A stretch of 64,000 bases of DNA from an uncultured Clostridia bacterium (GTDB taxonomy: Bacteria > Bacillota > Clostridia > Oscillospirales > Oscillospiraceae), in contig CAMCKD010000002.1 of assembly GCA_945875335.1 (NCBI GenBank), forward strand, positions 1 through 64,000, given 5' to 3'. Under the pieces are notes generated by a model. It was not told the DNA's origin. It saw only the letters and a list, made by a program, of their open reading frames with translations, and did no database searches. Both the position numbers and the translations under genes were made by a program. Each line of letters opens with the position of its first letter. The first letter of the stretch is position 1. Below are positions 1 through 7,789 of the stretch, piece by piece.

Positions 1-29
1 CGTGCCAGGGCAAAATGCGCAACCTGGTC

Positions 30-49
30 GGCGGGGTCATGACCCCGCC
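30..49. repeat. 20-bp perfect palindrome, possible REP-like element
   Basis: A perfect inverted repeat with arms GGCGGGGTCA and TGACCCCGCC and no loop lies in non-coding DNA upstream of the first gene. No T-run follows on either strand, so it does not look like an intrinsic terminator. GC-rich palindromes of this style recur between genes in many clostridial genomes, so a dispersed repeat is my best reading. Only one copy lies in this window. Apart from this repeat and the promoter at 133-161, bases 1-194 hold nothing I recognise. Confidence 0.4.
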
Positions 50-132
50 CTACGATAGCATCCCTACAAACAACAATTTGCCGCGTTGCTGAGCAAAGCA
101 GATAAGCACTTAATGTTTTTTGGAAAGAATAT

Positions 133-161
133 TTGCAAGGGTGGATTCGGCGTGGTATAAT
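133..161 (+). promoter_or_regulatory. Sigma-A type promoter for the ParB-like gene
   Basis: TTGCAA at 133-138 and a consensus TATAAT at 156-161 are 17 bases apart. Transcription would start near 168. That rules out the longer reading frame opening at the TTG at 120 and supports the ATG at 195. Confidence 0.75.
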
Positions 162-194
162 GAAACCAGGAATCAAAAAGCGGGGGCGTCGTTT

Positions 195-815
195 ATGAAC
201 ATCACACGCGTTAATTCTTATAAGGATGACCGATTTTCCCAAAAGGTTCTGCTGCAGCATGGGTGTTTTTTGGTGGAGGAAGCCCCCTATGAGGTGGAAA
301 TCATCTCTGATTTTGAAGCGATTGTCCGTGGAGAGAATCGGGAAATGTATCCAGAGGTGATTGAAGAATTCCGATTCTACACGCCCCACATCACACGCTT
401 TTTGGATGGTCATGGAGGAATCGTAAAGGAATATCCCAAAACACAACCGTTCTCTGTTTCCCTGGAACAGATTCAGCCATCCCAGTTCTACGTGGATGAG
501 GAGAAATTGGCGGCAGTCAGCAGCTTTATTCGGGAACCCAATGACATCATCATCCAGGTGCTGCCCTTTGAGGGGCGGTTCATTTCCCTGGACGGACACA
601 CGCGATTGTATCTTGCGGTTCTGAAGGGCTGGGAATCTGTCCGTGCGGTGGTGGATACCTCCGATGACTATATCTATGGGTTTGCAGCAGAGGCAAAAAG
701 GCGGAATATCCATTCTCCCAAGGATATGGAGCGCATCAGCCATAGCGAATATGAAGAAAAATGGCACCGCTTTTGCGACGATTTTTTTGCAAATTATCGT
801 GCGTCAAATGCATAA
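195..815 (+). CDS. ParB/Srx-like domain protein of unknown function
   Basis: A 206-residue soluble protein with no signal peptide or membrane segment. The C-terminal half has the run SLDGHTRLYLA followed by a short strand, which resembles the ParB N-terminal nuclease / sulfiredoxin-like fold, where a DGHHR-type motif binds nucleotide. Here the motif reads DGHTR. The start is the ATG at 195 because a consensus promoter ends at 161, inside the longer frame that opens with TTG at 120. It stands alone as a single-gene unit ending next to a minus-strand terminator. The family assignment rests on one motif, and the cellular role is unknown. Confidence 0.7.
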   Translation: MNITRVNSYKDDRFSQKVLLQHGCFLVEEAPYEVEIISDFEAIVRGENREMYPEVIEEFRFYTPHITRFLDGHGGIVKEYPKTQPFSVSLEQIQPSQFYVDEEKLAAVSSFIREPNDIIIQVLPFEGRFISLDGHTRLYLAVLKGWESVRAVVDTSDDYIYGFAAEAKRRNIHSPKDMERISHSEYEEKWHRFCDDFFANYRASNA

Positions 816-845
816 AAAATCCGCCGGTTTCATTGAAACCAGCGG
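814..845 (-). terminator. Intrinsic terminator of the DUF3892 gene
   Basis: CCGCCGGTTTC at 821-831 pairs with GAAACCAGCGG at 835-845, with one mismatch and a 3-base loop. On the minus strand the stem is followed by ATTTTTT (814-820), so it ends the gene at 856-1143. It may also stop the convergent gene at 195-815, but no T-run follows the stem on the plus strand. Confidence 0.75.
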
Positions 846-855
846 CTGGGGGCAT

Positions 856-1143
856 TTACTCCTTCGGAGAAACCGAGGGGAGATTTCCCAAATTGTCATT
901 TTCATCTCCGTTGGGGATGGCTTTCAGGTATTCTGTCTCTCCCCGGTGGGCAATGCCAACACCGGCAATCTGTCCACGCTTTGCCAGGGAGACGGCCTCC
1001 GGCTTGGAGACAAAGGACTCATCCGAAAGCTGATAGCCCGTGATTTTGCCGCCCTGCTTTACGAGACCCACAATGCGCTTGGCGTTGGGCCCGGCCTGGG
1101 GAATTTGATCCAGCGTGTTTTTTGCAAGATAGTTTTCGTCCAT
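856..1143 (-). CDS. DUF3892 domain protein
   Basis: A 95-residue protein with the pattern AKRIVGLVKQGGKITGYQLSD near residues 21-40. This matches my memory of DUF3892, a small family of unknown function found in Firmicutes, where the domain is a short beta-rich unit. The start at 1143 is preferred over the ATG at 1149: GGAG sits 8 bases before the former but only 2 before the latter. It is divergent from the UPF0340 gene at 1216 and is followed by a good terminator. It is cytoplasmic by composition, with no catalytic motif visible. Confidence 0.7.
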   Translation of the reverse strand: MDENYLAKNTLDQIPQAGPNAKRIVGLVKQGGKITGYQLSDESFVSKPEAVSLAKRGQIAGVGIAHRGETEYLKAIPNGDENDNLGNLPSVSPKE

Positions 1144-1215
1144 GTTCATCGCTCCTTTTTTGTTATCTTTTGCAGCATGGGGTTGTTTATTCATCAAAAG
1201 AAAGGCAAGATTGTT

Positions 1216-1761
1216 ATGTACGAAGAGATTACCAGTCAGGCCCGCGCGGTGGTTACTGAACTGCTGGAGCAGGCCAACTTGAAGCCCGGCTCCCTGTTTG
1301 TCATCGGCTGTTCCTCCAGTGAGATGGTGGGACAGCGCATCGGAAAGGGTTCCTCCATGGAGGCTGCCCAGGCTGCTTTTCAGGGAATCTATCCGATTTT
1401 GCAGCAGCGGGGGATTGATCTGGCCGTTCAGTGCTGTGAGCACCTGAACCGGGCGCTGATTCTGGAACGTTCTGCCGCAGAAAAGCGGGGCTATGAGATT
1501 GTCAATGTGGTGCCCCAGCCAAAGGCGGGAGGCTCCTTCGCGGTCACCGCCTGGAATGCCTTTTCTGACCCGGTGGCGGTGGAGCAAATCGCGGCGGATG
1601 CGGGCATGGACATTGGCGGCACCTTGATTGGGATGCACCTTCGCCGGGTGGCCGTGCCGGTGCGCACCAGTGTGAAGCAAATCGGCCAGGCCATCGTCCT
1701 TTGCGCCCGTACCCGGCCCAAATACATCGGCGGCCCCAGGGCAATTTATCAGGAGCTGTAA
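1216..1761 (+). CDS. UPF0340 / TIGR01440 family protein (YwlG-like)
   Basis: A 181-residue protein that matches the UPF0340 (YwlG, TIGR01440) family in length and motifs. These include the N-terminal FVIGCSSSEMVG segment, the QCCEHLNRAL segment and the glycine-rich DIGGTLIGMHLRRVAVPVR stretch. The family is widespread in Firmicutes and its biochemical function is not established. The ATG at 1216 is the first start that fits the family N-terminus. The next gene starts one base after its stop, so it heads a three-gene unit with the NUDIX hydrolase and the deformylase homologue, which ends at the terminator at 2578. Confidence 0.85.
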   Translation: MYEEITSQARAVVTELLEQANLKPGSLFVIGCSSSEMVGQRIGKGSSMEAAQAAFQGIYPILQQRGIDLAVQCCEHLNRALILERSAAEKRGYEIVNVVPQPKAGGSFAVTAWNAFSDPVAVEQIAADAGMDIGGTLIGMHLRRVAVPVRTSVKQIGQAIVLCARTRPKYIGGPRAIYQEL

Positions 1762-1762
1762 G

Positions 1763-2179
1763 ATGGAGAAGCAAGTTGAAGTGGTGGCTGCCCTCATCTG
1801 GCAGGAAGACCGTTTCCTGATCTGCCAGCGTCCCGCCCAGAAGGCCCGGGGGCTGCAATGGGAATTTGTGGGCGGCAAGGTGGAGCCGGGGGAGACAAAG
1901 CAGCAGGCACTGATCCGGGAATGTCAGGAGGAATTGGGGGTTGTTCTCTGCGTTGGCGCGGAATGGATGCAGACGGTGCACTGCTATCCTGATATCACCA
2001 TCCATCTGACGGTTTTTAACGCCTCCATCACCCAGGGAATGCCCCAAAAGCTGGAGCACAACGACATACGTTGGATCCTTCCAGAAGAAGCAGGCCGGTT
2101 TGATTTCTGCCCGGCAGACCGGGCGATTTTGGATAAAATACAAAAGGAGCATTGCCATGGTAAAGGAACTGGTTCATGA
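1763..2179 (+). CDS. NUDIX hydrolase, MutT-like
   Basis: A 138-residue protein with a complete Nudix box at residues 38-60: Gly38, five residues, Glu44, seven residues, then Arg52-Glu53 and the metal-binding Glu56/Glu57 before Gly59. The domain starts with VVAALIW and has QRPAQKARGLQWEFVGGK, typical of MutT/CTP-pyrophosphohydrolase proteins that remove oxidised nucleoside triphosphates. The exact substrate cannot be read from sequence. It follows the UPF0340 gene by one base. Its last 23 bases overlap the next gene, whose ribosome binding site (AAAGGAG, about 2142-2148) lies inside this frame. Confidence 0.85.
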   Translation: MEKQVEVVAALIWQEDRFLICQRPAQKARGLQWEFVGGKVEPGETKQQALIRECQEELGVVLCVGAEWMQTVHCYPDITIHLTVFNASITQGMPQKLEHNDIRWILPEEAGRFDFCPADRAILDKIQKEHCHGKGTGS

Positions 2180-2570
2180 CCCCATCCTCCTGGCCCGGAA
2201 ATCCCAGCAGGCCACCAAGGAGGATTTGGAGGCTGCCCGGGATTTGCTGGATACCCTGAAAGCCCACCGGGAAACCTGCGTGGGCATGGCGGCGAATATG
2301 ATCGGTGTGTACAAAAACATCATCGCCTTTGACAATGATGGGACATACATGGTGATGCTGAACCCGGTGATTGTGAAGGGTACCGGGGAATATGAGGCCA
2401 TGGAGGGCTGCGTGTCCTTGCTGGGCGGGCCCCGAAAGGCAAGACGGTTTCAAAAAATCAAGGTGCAGTATCAGACGCTGGATTTTTCGGTCAGGCTCAA
2501 AACCTTTATCGGGTGGACGGCTCAGATCATTCAGCATGAAATTGACCATTGTAATGGAGTGCTGATATAG
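2157..2570 (+). CDS. Peptide deformylase homologue with altered motif 1
   Basis: A 137-residue member of the peptide deformylase family, which removes the formyl group from nascent N-terminal methionine. Motif 2 (EGCVS, Cys85) and motif 3 (HEIDH, His127, Glu128, His131) are intact, so the metal site and general base are present. Motif 1, normally GxGxAAxQ, reads GMAANMIG at residues 43-50: Met48 replaces the catalytic Gln that stabilises the oxyanion. The protein is also shorter than the usual 150-190 residues. The ATG at 2157 follows AAAGGAG. It may be a second, divergent deformylase with altered activity. Nothing here shows whether a canonical copy exists elsewhere. Confidence 0.8.
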   Translation: MVKELVHDPILLARKSQQATKEDLEAARDLLDTLKAHRETCVGMAANMIGVYKNIIAFDNDGTYMVMLNPVIVKGTGEYEAMEGCVSLLGGPRKARRFQKIKVQYQTLDFSVRLKTFIGWTAQIIQHEIDHCNGVLI

Positions 2571-2577
2571 GAAAAGG

Positions 2578-2614
2578 GGACATTCGCCGCAGAAATTCGG
2601 CGGATGTCCTTTTT
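2578..2614 (+). terminator. Intrinsic terminator of the UPF0340-NUDIX-deformylase unit
   Basis: GGACATTCGCCG (2578-2589) pairs with CGGCGGATGTCC (2598-2609), with one G-T wobble and an 8-base loop. TTTTT follows at 2610-2614. Confidence 0.9.
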
Positions 2615-2629
2615 GTTCTTCCATTGGTA

Positions 2630-2658
2630 TTGAAAAATGGGGCAATTTAGAGTATACT
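2630..2658 (+). promoter_or_regulatory. Promoter of the GDP-sugar operon
   Basis: TTGAAA (2630-2635) and TATACT (2653-2658) are separated by 17 bases. The start would be near 2665, giving a leader of about 80 bases before gmd. It is the only clear promoter I see for the nine genes that follow, all on the same strand with gaps of at most 22 bases. Confidence 0.75.
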
Positions 2659-2744
2659 GATATCATCGTATTCTCAGAAGTGCGCTTATCCGGCGGGAAT
2701 GCTTCTCCGTCGGTTCAGGAAATCAAACAGAAAGAGGAATCACA

Positions 2745-3836
2745 ATGGGGAAAAAAGCGTTGATCACCGGCGTAACCGGCCAGGATGGGTCGTTTTTGGC
2801 GGAATTTTTGTTGGAAAAAGGGTATGAGGTCTACGGAATGATCAGAAGATCCTCCGTGGATTTTCGGGAGCGGATCGCCCACTTGGAAGGGCTGCCCCGG
2901 TTCCATCTGGTGTATGGAGACTTGGCGGACGCGGTATCCTTGATTAAGGTCATGACCGAGGTGAAGCCTGACGAGGTGTATAACCTGGCGGCGCAGTCCC
3001 ATGTCCAGGTTTCCTTTGACGTTCCCGAGTATACGGCTGATGTGGTTGCCACCGGCGTGCTGCGGGTTCTTGAGGCGATACGGATCGCGGGAATTGAAAA
3101 AACATGCAGAATGTATCAGGCATCCACCTCTGAACTCTATGGCAAGGTGGAGGAGGTTCCCCAGAACGAGAAGACCCCCTTCCATCCCTTCAGCCCCTAT
3201 GCGGTGGCAAAGCAGTACGGCTACTGGATCGTCAAGGAATACCGGGAGGCCTACAACATGTTCTGCTGCTCCGGCATTCTCTTCAATCATGAGTCTGAGC
3301 GGCGGGGAGAGACCTTCGTCACCAGAAAAATCACCCTGGCGGCTGCGAGAATCAAGCAGGGCAAGCAGGATAAGCTGATTCTCGGCAATCTCTCCGCTCT
3401 GCGGGACTGGGGCTACGCCAAGGACTATGTGGAATGCATGTGGCTGATGCTCCAGCAGGAGAAGCCGGAGGACTATGTGATCGCCACCGGGGAGCAGCAC
3501 AGCGTCCGGGAATTCTGCACCCTTGCCTTCCGATATGTGGGCATTGAGCTGGAATTCGTTGGGGAAGGGGAAGCGGAAAAGGGAATCGACAAGGCTACCG
3601 GCAAGGTGCTGATTGAGGTCTCCCCGGTGTTCTACCGTCCCACGGACGTGGTCAACCTCTGGGGCGACCCTGCCAAGGCCAAGCAGGAGCTGGGCTGGAA
3701 CCCCACCAAAACCAGCTTCCAGGAGCTGGTGAGGATCATGGTGGAGCACGACATGAACCAGGTGGCTAGGGAACGACTGGAAGAGCAAGTGAATTTGTAT
3801 AAGATTGAAGCCCTGGAAAAGGGCGTGATTGAATAA
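2745..3836 (+). CDS. gmd: GDP-mannose 4,6-dehydratase
   Basis: A 363-residue extended short-chain dehydrogenase that converts GDP-D-mannose to GDP-4-keto-6-deoxy-D-mannose using bound NADP. The nucleotide loop is GVTGQDG at residues 9-15. The catalytic residues are Thr128 and Glu130 in STSELYG, and Tyr152 and Lys156 in YAVAK. The segment RRSS at 34-37 and the later [18 protein letters not shown] are typical of this enzyme. Length is normal for the family. The first gene of the operon, it produces the 4-keto substrate for the next two enzymes. The ATG at 2745 lies after AAAGAGG. Confidence 0.95.
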   Translation: MGKKALITGVTGQDGSFLAEFLLEKGYEVYGMIRRSSVDFRERIAHLEGLPRFHLVYGDLADAVSLIKVMTEVKPDEVYNLAAQSHVQVSFDVPEYTADVVATGVLRVLEAIRIAGIEKTCRMYQASTSELYGKVEEVPQNEKTPFHPFSPYAVAKQYGYWIVKEYREAYNMFCCSGILFNHESERRGETFVTRKITLAAARIKQGKQDKLILGNLSALRDWGYAKDYVECMWLMLQQEKPEDYVIATGEQHSVREFCTLAFRYVGIELEFVGEGEAEKGIDKATGKVLIEVSPVFYRPTDVVNLWGDPAKAKQELGWNPTKTSFQELVRIMVEHDMNQVARERLEEQVNLYKIEALEKGVIE

Positions 3837-3852
3837 GTGAGAGGAAAGCACA

Positions 3853-5052
3853 ATGGATAAGATCGGCGTGGGTTACGCATCGGTAACGGATATTGAAAAA
3901 AGATATGTGATGGACGCTCTGGACAATGAGCGGCTGTCCCAGGGGAAGTATGTCAACCAGTTTGAGCGGGAATTTGCCAGAGCCCATGGCCAGAAATACG
4001 GCGTCATGTGCAACAGCGGCACCTCCGCCCTCCATCTGGCCCTGGAAACCCTGAAGGAGGTAGACGGCTGGGATGAAGACACCGAGGTTCTGGTGCCTGC
4101 CATCACCTTCATCGCCACCTCCAATGCCTGCCTCCACGCCGGTTTGAAGGTGACCTTCGTGGACGTGGAGAAGGAAACCTATAACATGGACCCTGCTGAT
4201 TTGGAGCGGCGGATATCAGAGCACACAAAGTGCATCATCCCGGTGCACACCTTCGGCATGCCATGTAATATGAATGCCATCATGGCCATTGCAAAAAAGC
4301 ACGGTCTGCGGGTGATTGAGGACTGCGCGGAGGCTCATTTTGCCAAGGTGAACGGCGTCAGCGTGGGCAGCTTCGGGGACATTACCTGTTTCAGCACCTA
4401 TGTGGCCCACACCATTACCACCGGCGTGGGGGGCGTGGTGTGCACCAGTGACCGGCACTTTATGGAAATCCTCCGTTCCCTGGTGGCCCATGGCAGAGCC
4501 TGCACCTGTGAACGGTGCATTGCCTCTGATGGAAAAACCGTCTGCCCCAAGCGGATGCAGACGGATTTGGATCGCCGGTTCTGCTTCGAGCGGATTGGCT
4601 ACAGCTACCGGGTGGGGGAAATCGAAGGTGCTCTCGGCCTGGCCCAACTGGAACGGAAGGACGAGATCATGGGCAAGCGCCATGAAAACGCCAACTATCT
4701 GATTCAGGGACTTGAACCGTATGAAGAACTGATTCAGCTGCCCCGGCACCCGGAAAACATTGAGCATACCTATATGATGTTCCCCATTGTCATCCGGGAG
4801 GGCACTGGAATCCGACAGAAGGATTTTGTGCTGTACCTGGAAAAGTGCAACATCGAAACAAGGCCCATGCTCCCCCTGCTGAACCAGCCCATCTATCAGA
4901 AGCTGTTCGGAGATTTGGAGCCCCAGTATCCCAACGCGGCTTACATTGACCACAACGGTTTCTATGTGGGCTGCCATCACGGGCTGAATCGGGAGCAGCT
5001 GGACTATCTGATTGACTGCATCGGTAAGTTCCTGGAACCCTATCGGAAATGA
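3853..5052 (+). CDS. DegT-family PLP 3-dehydrase (ColD-like), His in place of the PLP Lys
   Basis: A 399-residue fold-type I PLP protein of the DegT/DnrJ/EryC1/StrS family. The position that holds the Schiff-base Lys in aminotransferases is His186, in FSTYVAHTITTG. Asp157 is placed to contact the PLP ring nitrogen. A His here is the hallmark of the sugar 3-dehydrases ColD (GDP-4-keto-6-deoxymannose) and E1/RfbH (CDP sugars), which remove the C3 hydroxyl rather than aminate. As its neighbours act on GDP sugars, a ColD-like reaction giving a GDP-4-keto-3,6-dideoxy sugar is the best inference. Cys158, 217, 219, 222 and 231 are clustered in sequence and recall, without matching, the E1 iron-sulfur motif. 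Databases would probably label it an aminotransferase. Confidence 0.85.
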   Translation: MDKIGVGYASVTDIEKRYVMDALDNERLSQGKYVNQFEREFARAHGQKYGVMCNSGTSALHLALETLKEVDGWDEDTEVLVPAITFIATSNACLHAGLKVTFVDVEKETYNMDPADLERRISEHTKCIIPVHTFGMPCNMNAIMAIAKKHGLRVIEDCAEAHFAKVNGVSVGSFGDITCFSTYVAHTITTGVGGVVCTSDRHFMEILRSLVAHGRACTCERCIASDGKTVCPKRMQTDLDRRFCFERIGYSYRVGEIEGALGLAQLERKDEIMGKRHENANYLIQGLEPYEELIQLPRHPENIEHTYMMFPIVIREGTGIRQKDFVLYLEKCNIETRPMLPLLNQPIYQKLFGDLEPQYPNAAYIDHNGFYVGCHHGLNREQLDYLIDCIGKFLEPYRK

Positions 5053-5058
5053 GGCAGT

Positions 5059-6006
5059 ATGGACAAGAATGCGAAAATCTATGTGGCGGGCCACACCGGC
5101 CTGGTGGGCAGCGCCTTTGTCCGGCGGCTCCGTGCCCAGGGGTATCATAACCTGGTGCTGAGAACCCACGGTGAGCTGGATTTGCTGAACCAACAGGCGG
5201 TGGCGGACTTCTTCGCCCAGGAAAAGCCGGAGTACGTCATTGATGCCGCCGCCAGGGTGGGAGGCATCCGGGCCAACACAGAGGCTCCGGCGGAGTTCTT
5301 CTATGAGAATATGGAGATGGAGCAGAATCTCATCTGGTCTGCTTTTCGCAGCGGGGTGAAAAAGCTCCTGTTTCTGGGCAGCGCCTGCATGTATCCCAAG
5401 CAGTGCCCCCAGCCCATGAAGGAGGAGATGCTGCTCACCGGCCTGCCGGAGGTCACCAACGAGGGCTATGCGCTGGCCAAAATCGGGGGCCAGCGGCTTT
5501 GCAGCTATCTGCGGCGGCAGTACGGGGTGGATTTCATCACGGCAATTCCTGCCAATGCCTACGGCATCGGGGACAATTTCGATCCCCAGCACAGCCATGT
5601 GATTCCTGCTCTGCTGGTAAAATATCGGGAGGCGAAGCAAAACCATGCTCCCAGCGTCACCCTTTGGGGGACAGGAGCAGCACTGCGGGAATTCATCGAT
5701 ACCGACGATTTGGCAGATGCAGGCATCTTCCTCCTGAATCACTACTCCGGGGAGGAGCCGGTGAACATCGGAACCGGGGAGGAAGTGTCCATTCTGGAAT
5801 TGTCCCAGATGATCAAAAGAATCACGGGCTTTGAAGGGGAAATCGTCACCGACCCCACCAAGCCCGATGGAATGATGCGAAGGCTCTGCGACAGCAGCAG
5901 AATCCATGCTTTGGGCTGGCGTTCCACGGTTTCTCTGGAACAGGGAATTGCGAAGCTCTATCGGTGGTATCTACAGAATCAACAGGAGGGGGTGGAACCA
6001 TGCTGA
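5059..6006 (+). CDS. GDP-L-fucose synthase / GDP-colitose synthase (ColC)-like epimerase-reductase
   Basis: A 315-residue extended SDR enzyme of the Fcl family. The NADPH loop is GHTGLVGS (11-18). Ser108, Tyr137 and Lys141 form the reductase site. Cys110 and His180, equivalent to Cys109 and His179 of the E. coli fucose synthase, are the epimerase acid/base pair, so both activities look intact. Alone with Gmd it would make GDP-L-fucose. Next to a ColD-like dehydrase it could act as ColC, which epimerises C5 and reduces C4 of the 3-deoxy intermediate to give GDP-L-colitose. It starts 6 bases after the dehydrase and overlaps the next gene by 7 bases. Confidence 0.9.
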   Translation: MDKNAKIYVAGHTGLVGSAFVRRLRAQGYHNLVLRTHGELDLLNQQAVADFFAQEKPEYVIDAAARVGGIRANTEAPAEFFYENMEMEQNLIWSAFRSGVKKLLFLGSACMYPKQCPQPMKEEMLLTGLPEVTNEGYALAKIGGQRLCSYLRRQYGVDFITAIPANAYGIGDNFDPQHSHVIPALLVKYREAKQNHAPSVTLWGTGAALREFIDTDDLADAGIFLLNHYSGEEPVNIGTGEEVSILELSQMIKRITGFEGEIVTDPTKPDGMMRRLCDSSRIHALGWRSTVSLEQGIAKLYRWYLQNQQEGVEPC

Positions 6007-6836
6007 CCGAACTCAGCCAACTGAAAGAAGCGGCTCTGCAAATCAAAGTGGATTTGCTGACCCTCTGCGCTCAGAAAAGCATCCATATCGGCGGCGATCT
6101 TTCCGTGGCAGATGTGATGACTGCCCTGTGGCAGTATCAGATGCACTACGATCCTCAGAACCCGGAGGACGAAAGCCGGGATCGATTCATCCTCTCCAAG
6201 GGCCACGCGGCAGCGGTGACCAGCTTGAATCAGGCTGCCATCGGCTGCTTTCGGAAGGAGGACTTCTTCCAGGAGTACGCCACCAACGGCGGACGATTTT
6301 CCATGCACTCCTGCAAGCTGGTCAACCCCTTTGTAGAGGTTTCCACCGGGAGCCTGGGCCATGGCCTGTCCATCGGCGCTGGGATTGCGGCGGGACTCAA
6401 ACGCAAGGGCAATACCCGGAGCCGCGTATATGTGGTGATGGGTGACGGTGAACAGTGCGAGGGCTCTGTGTGGGAGGCGGCCATGCATGCATCCCACTAT
6501 CAGCTGGGCAACCTGGTAGCCATTGTGGACTGCAACGGCCTGGAGGCCGACGGCACCCTGGAGGAACTGACTGGCCTGGACGATGTGGGGCAGAAATACC
6601 GGGCCTTCGGTTGGAACGTGCTGGAAATCAACGGCCACCGAATGGAGGAAATCAAGGATGCCTTTGATTCTTTGCCCCCTCCTACTGCCCAGGCACCCAC
6701 GGTGATTGTGGCCCACACCGTCAAGGGAAACGGTGTCAGCTTCATGGAGGGAAATGTGAATTGGCACGCCGGAAAAATGTCGGCGGAGCAATTTGAGCAG
6801 GCCATGAAAGAAATCCGGGAGAAGGCGGAGGCATGA
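6000..6836 (+). CDS. Transketolase, N-terminal (thiamine diphosphate-binding) subunit
   Basis: A 278-residue protein equal to the N-terminal third of transketolase. It has the KGHAA motif (His69) and the thiamine diphosphate/Mg motif starting at GDG (148-150) and ending at Asn179. It must pair with the product of the next gene to form an active site. Split transketolases often serve special pathways, and here the pair lies inside a nucleotide-sugar operon, so a two-carbon ketol transfer onto a keto-sugar, or supply of a precursor, is possible. The ATG at 6000 follows AGGAGGGGG and overlaps the previous stop; the upstream in-frame GTG lacks a site. It overlaps the next gene by 4 bases. Confidence 0.9.
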   Translation: MLTELSQLKEAALQIKVDLLTLCAQKSIHIGGDLSVADVMTALWQYQMHYDPQNPEDESRDRFILSKGHAAAVTSLNQAAIGCFRKEDFFQEYATNGGRFSMHSCKLVNPFVEVSTGSLGHGLSIGAGIAAGLKRKGNTRSRVYVVMGDGEQCEGSVWEAAMHASHYQLGNLVAIVDCNGLEADGTLEELTGLDDVGQKYRAFGWNVLEINGHRMEEIKDAFDSLPPPTAQAPTVIVAHTVKGNGVSFMEGNVNWHAGKMSAEQFEQAMKEIREKAEA

Positions 6837-7789
6837 TGGAAAAGAAAAAAAGATGGGTTCGTGAGGTCATCGGCAACTACATGGTGGACTTGGCAGCGTT
6901 GGATGAAAAGGTAGTTGCCGTGTCGGCGGATTTGTTCCGCTCCTGCCGGATGGAAAAATTCATGGAGCAGTACCCTGACCGAATGTACAACACCGGCATT
7001 GCCGAGCAGAATATGGTGGGCTTTGCGGCTGGCCTGTGCCGGGAGGGATTCAAGCCCTATGCCTTTTCCATGGCCTCCTTTGTCTCCATGCGGGCCTGTG
7101 AGCAGTGCCGCACGGACATCGCCTATGCCAATGCCAACGCCGTGCTGGTGGGGGTGTACTCCGGCGTCTCCGGCGGACTGTCCGGCGCCACTCACTGGAG
7201 CATCGAAGACTGCGCCATCATGGCTGCCTTCCCCAATATGACGGTTTTAGAGCCCAGCGATGGCGTCCAGGCTCAGAAGATGCTGCGCGCCACATTGAAC
7301 CATGAGGGGCCAATTTATATCCGGGTCAGCGTGGTGCCCTCTGTGGATATTTATTCAGAAGAATATGAGTACCAGATCGGCAAGGTTTCCATCCCCCGGG
7401 AGGGAAAGGACGGGGCGATTCTTTGCTCCGGCGTTCTGGTGCAGTACGCCCTGGAAGCCGCCGAGGAGATCTTCTGCGAGACGGGAAAAAGCATCCGGGT
7501 GGTGGACATGCACACCATCAAGCCGGTGGACAGGCAGGCCATCCGGGACGCGGCGGCCACAGGCTATGTGCTGGCAGCCCAGGATCACAACATCATCGGC
7601 GGACTGGGCCAGCAGGTGGCAGCGGTCATCGCGGAAGAGGGGCTGCAAACCAAATTCAAAATTGCGGGCATCCCTGACCGTTTTGTCCCCATGGCAAGGC
7701 CGGATTATCTGTACGCTATGTTTGAAATCGATAAGGACGGTCTGAAAAGGCAGATGCTAGACATGATGGGGGTCGAAATTCATGGATAA
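6833..7789 (+). CDS. Transketolase, C-terminal subunit
   Basis: A 318-residue protein made of the pyrimidine-binding and C-terminal domains of transketolase. Glu58, in NTGIAEQNM, is the residue that activates the thiamine cofactor. The later VDMHTIKPVD segment is typical of the C-terminal domain shared with DXPS and E1 subunits. It starts within an ATGATGG that overlaps the stop of the N-subunit, so the two are made in equal amounts. Whether the pair uses ordinary pentose-phosphate donors with a sugar-nucleotide acceptor or plays another role is open. Confidence 0.9.
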   Translation: MMEKKKRWVREVIGNYMVDLAALDEKVVAVSADLFRSCRMEKFMEQYPDRMYNTGIAEQNMVGFAAGLCREGFKPYAFSMASFVSMRACEQCRTDIAYANANAVLVGVYSGVSGGLSGATHWSIEDCAIMAAFPNMTVLEPSDGVQAQKMLRATLNHEGPIYIRVSVVPSVDIYSEEYEYQIGKVSIPREGKDGAILCSGVLVQYALEAAEEIFCETGKSIRVVDMHTIKPVDRQAIRDAAATGYVLAAQDHNIIGGLGQQVAAVIAEEGLQTKFKIAGIPDRFVPMARPDYLYAMFEIDKDGLKRQMLDMMGVEIHG

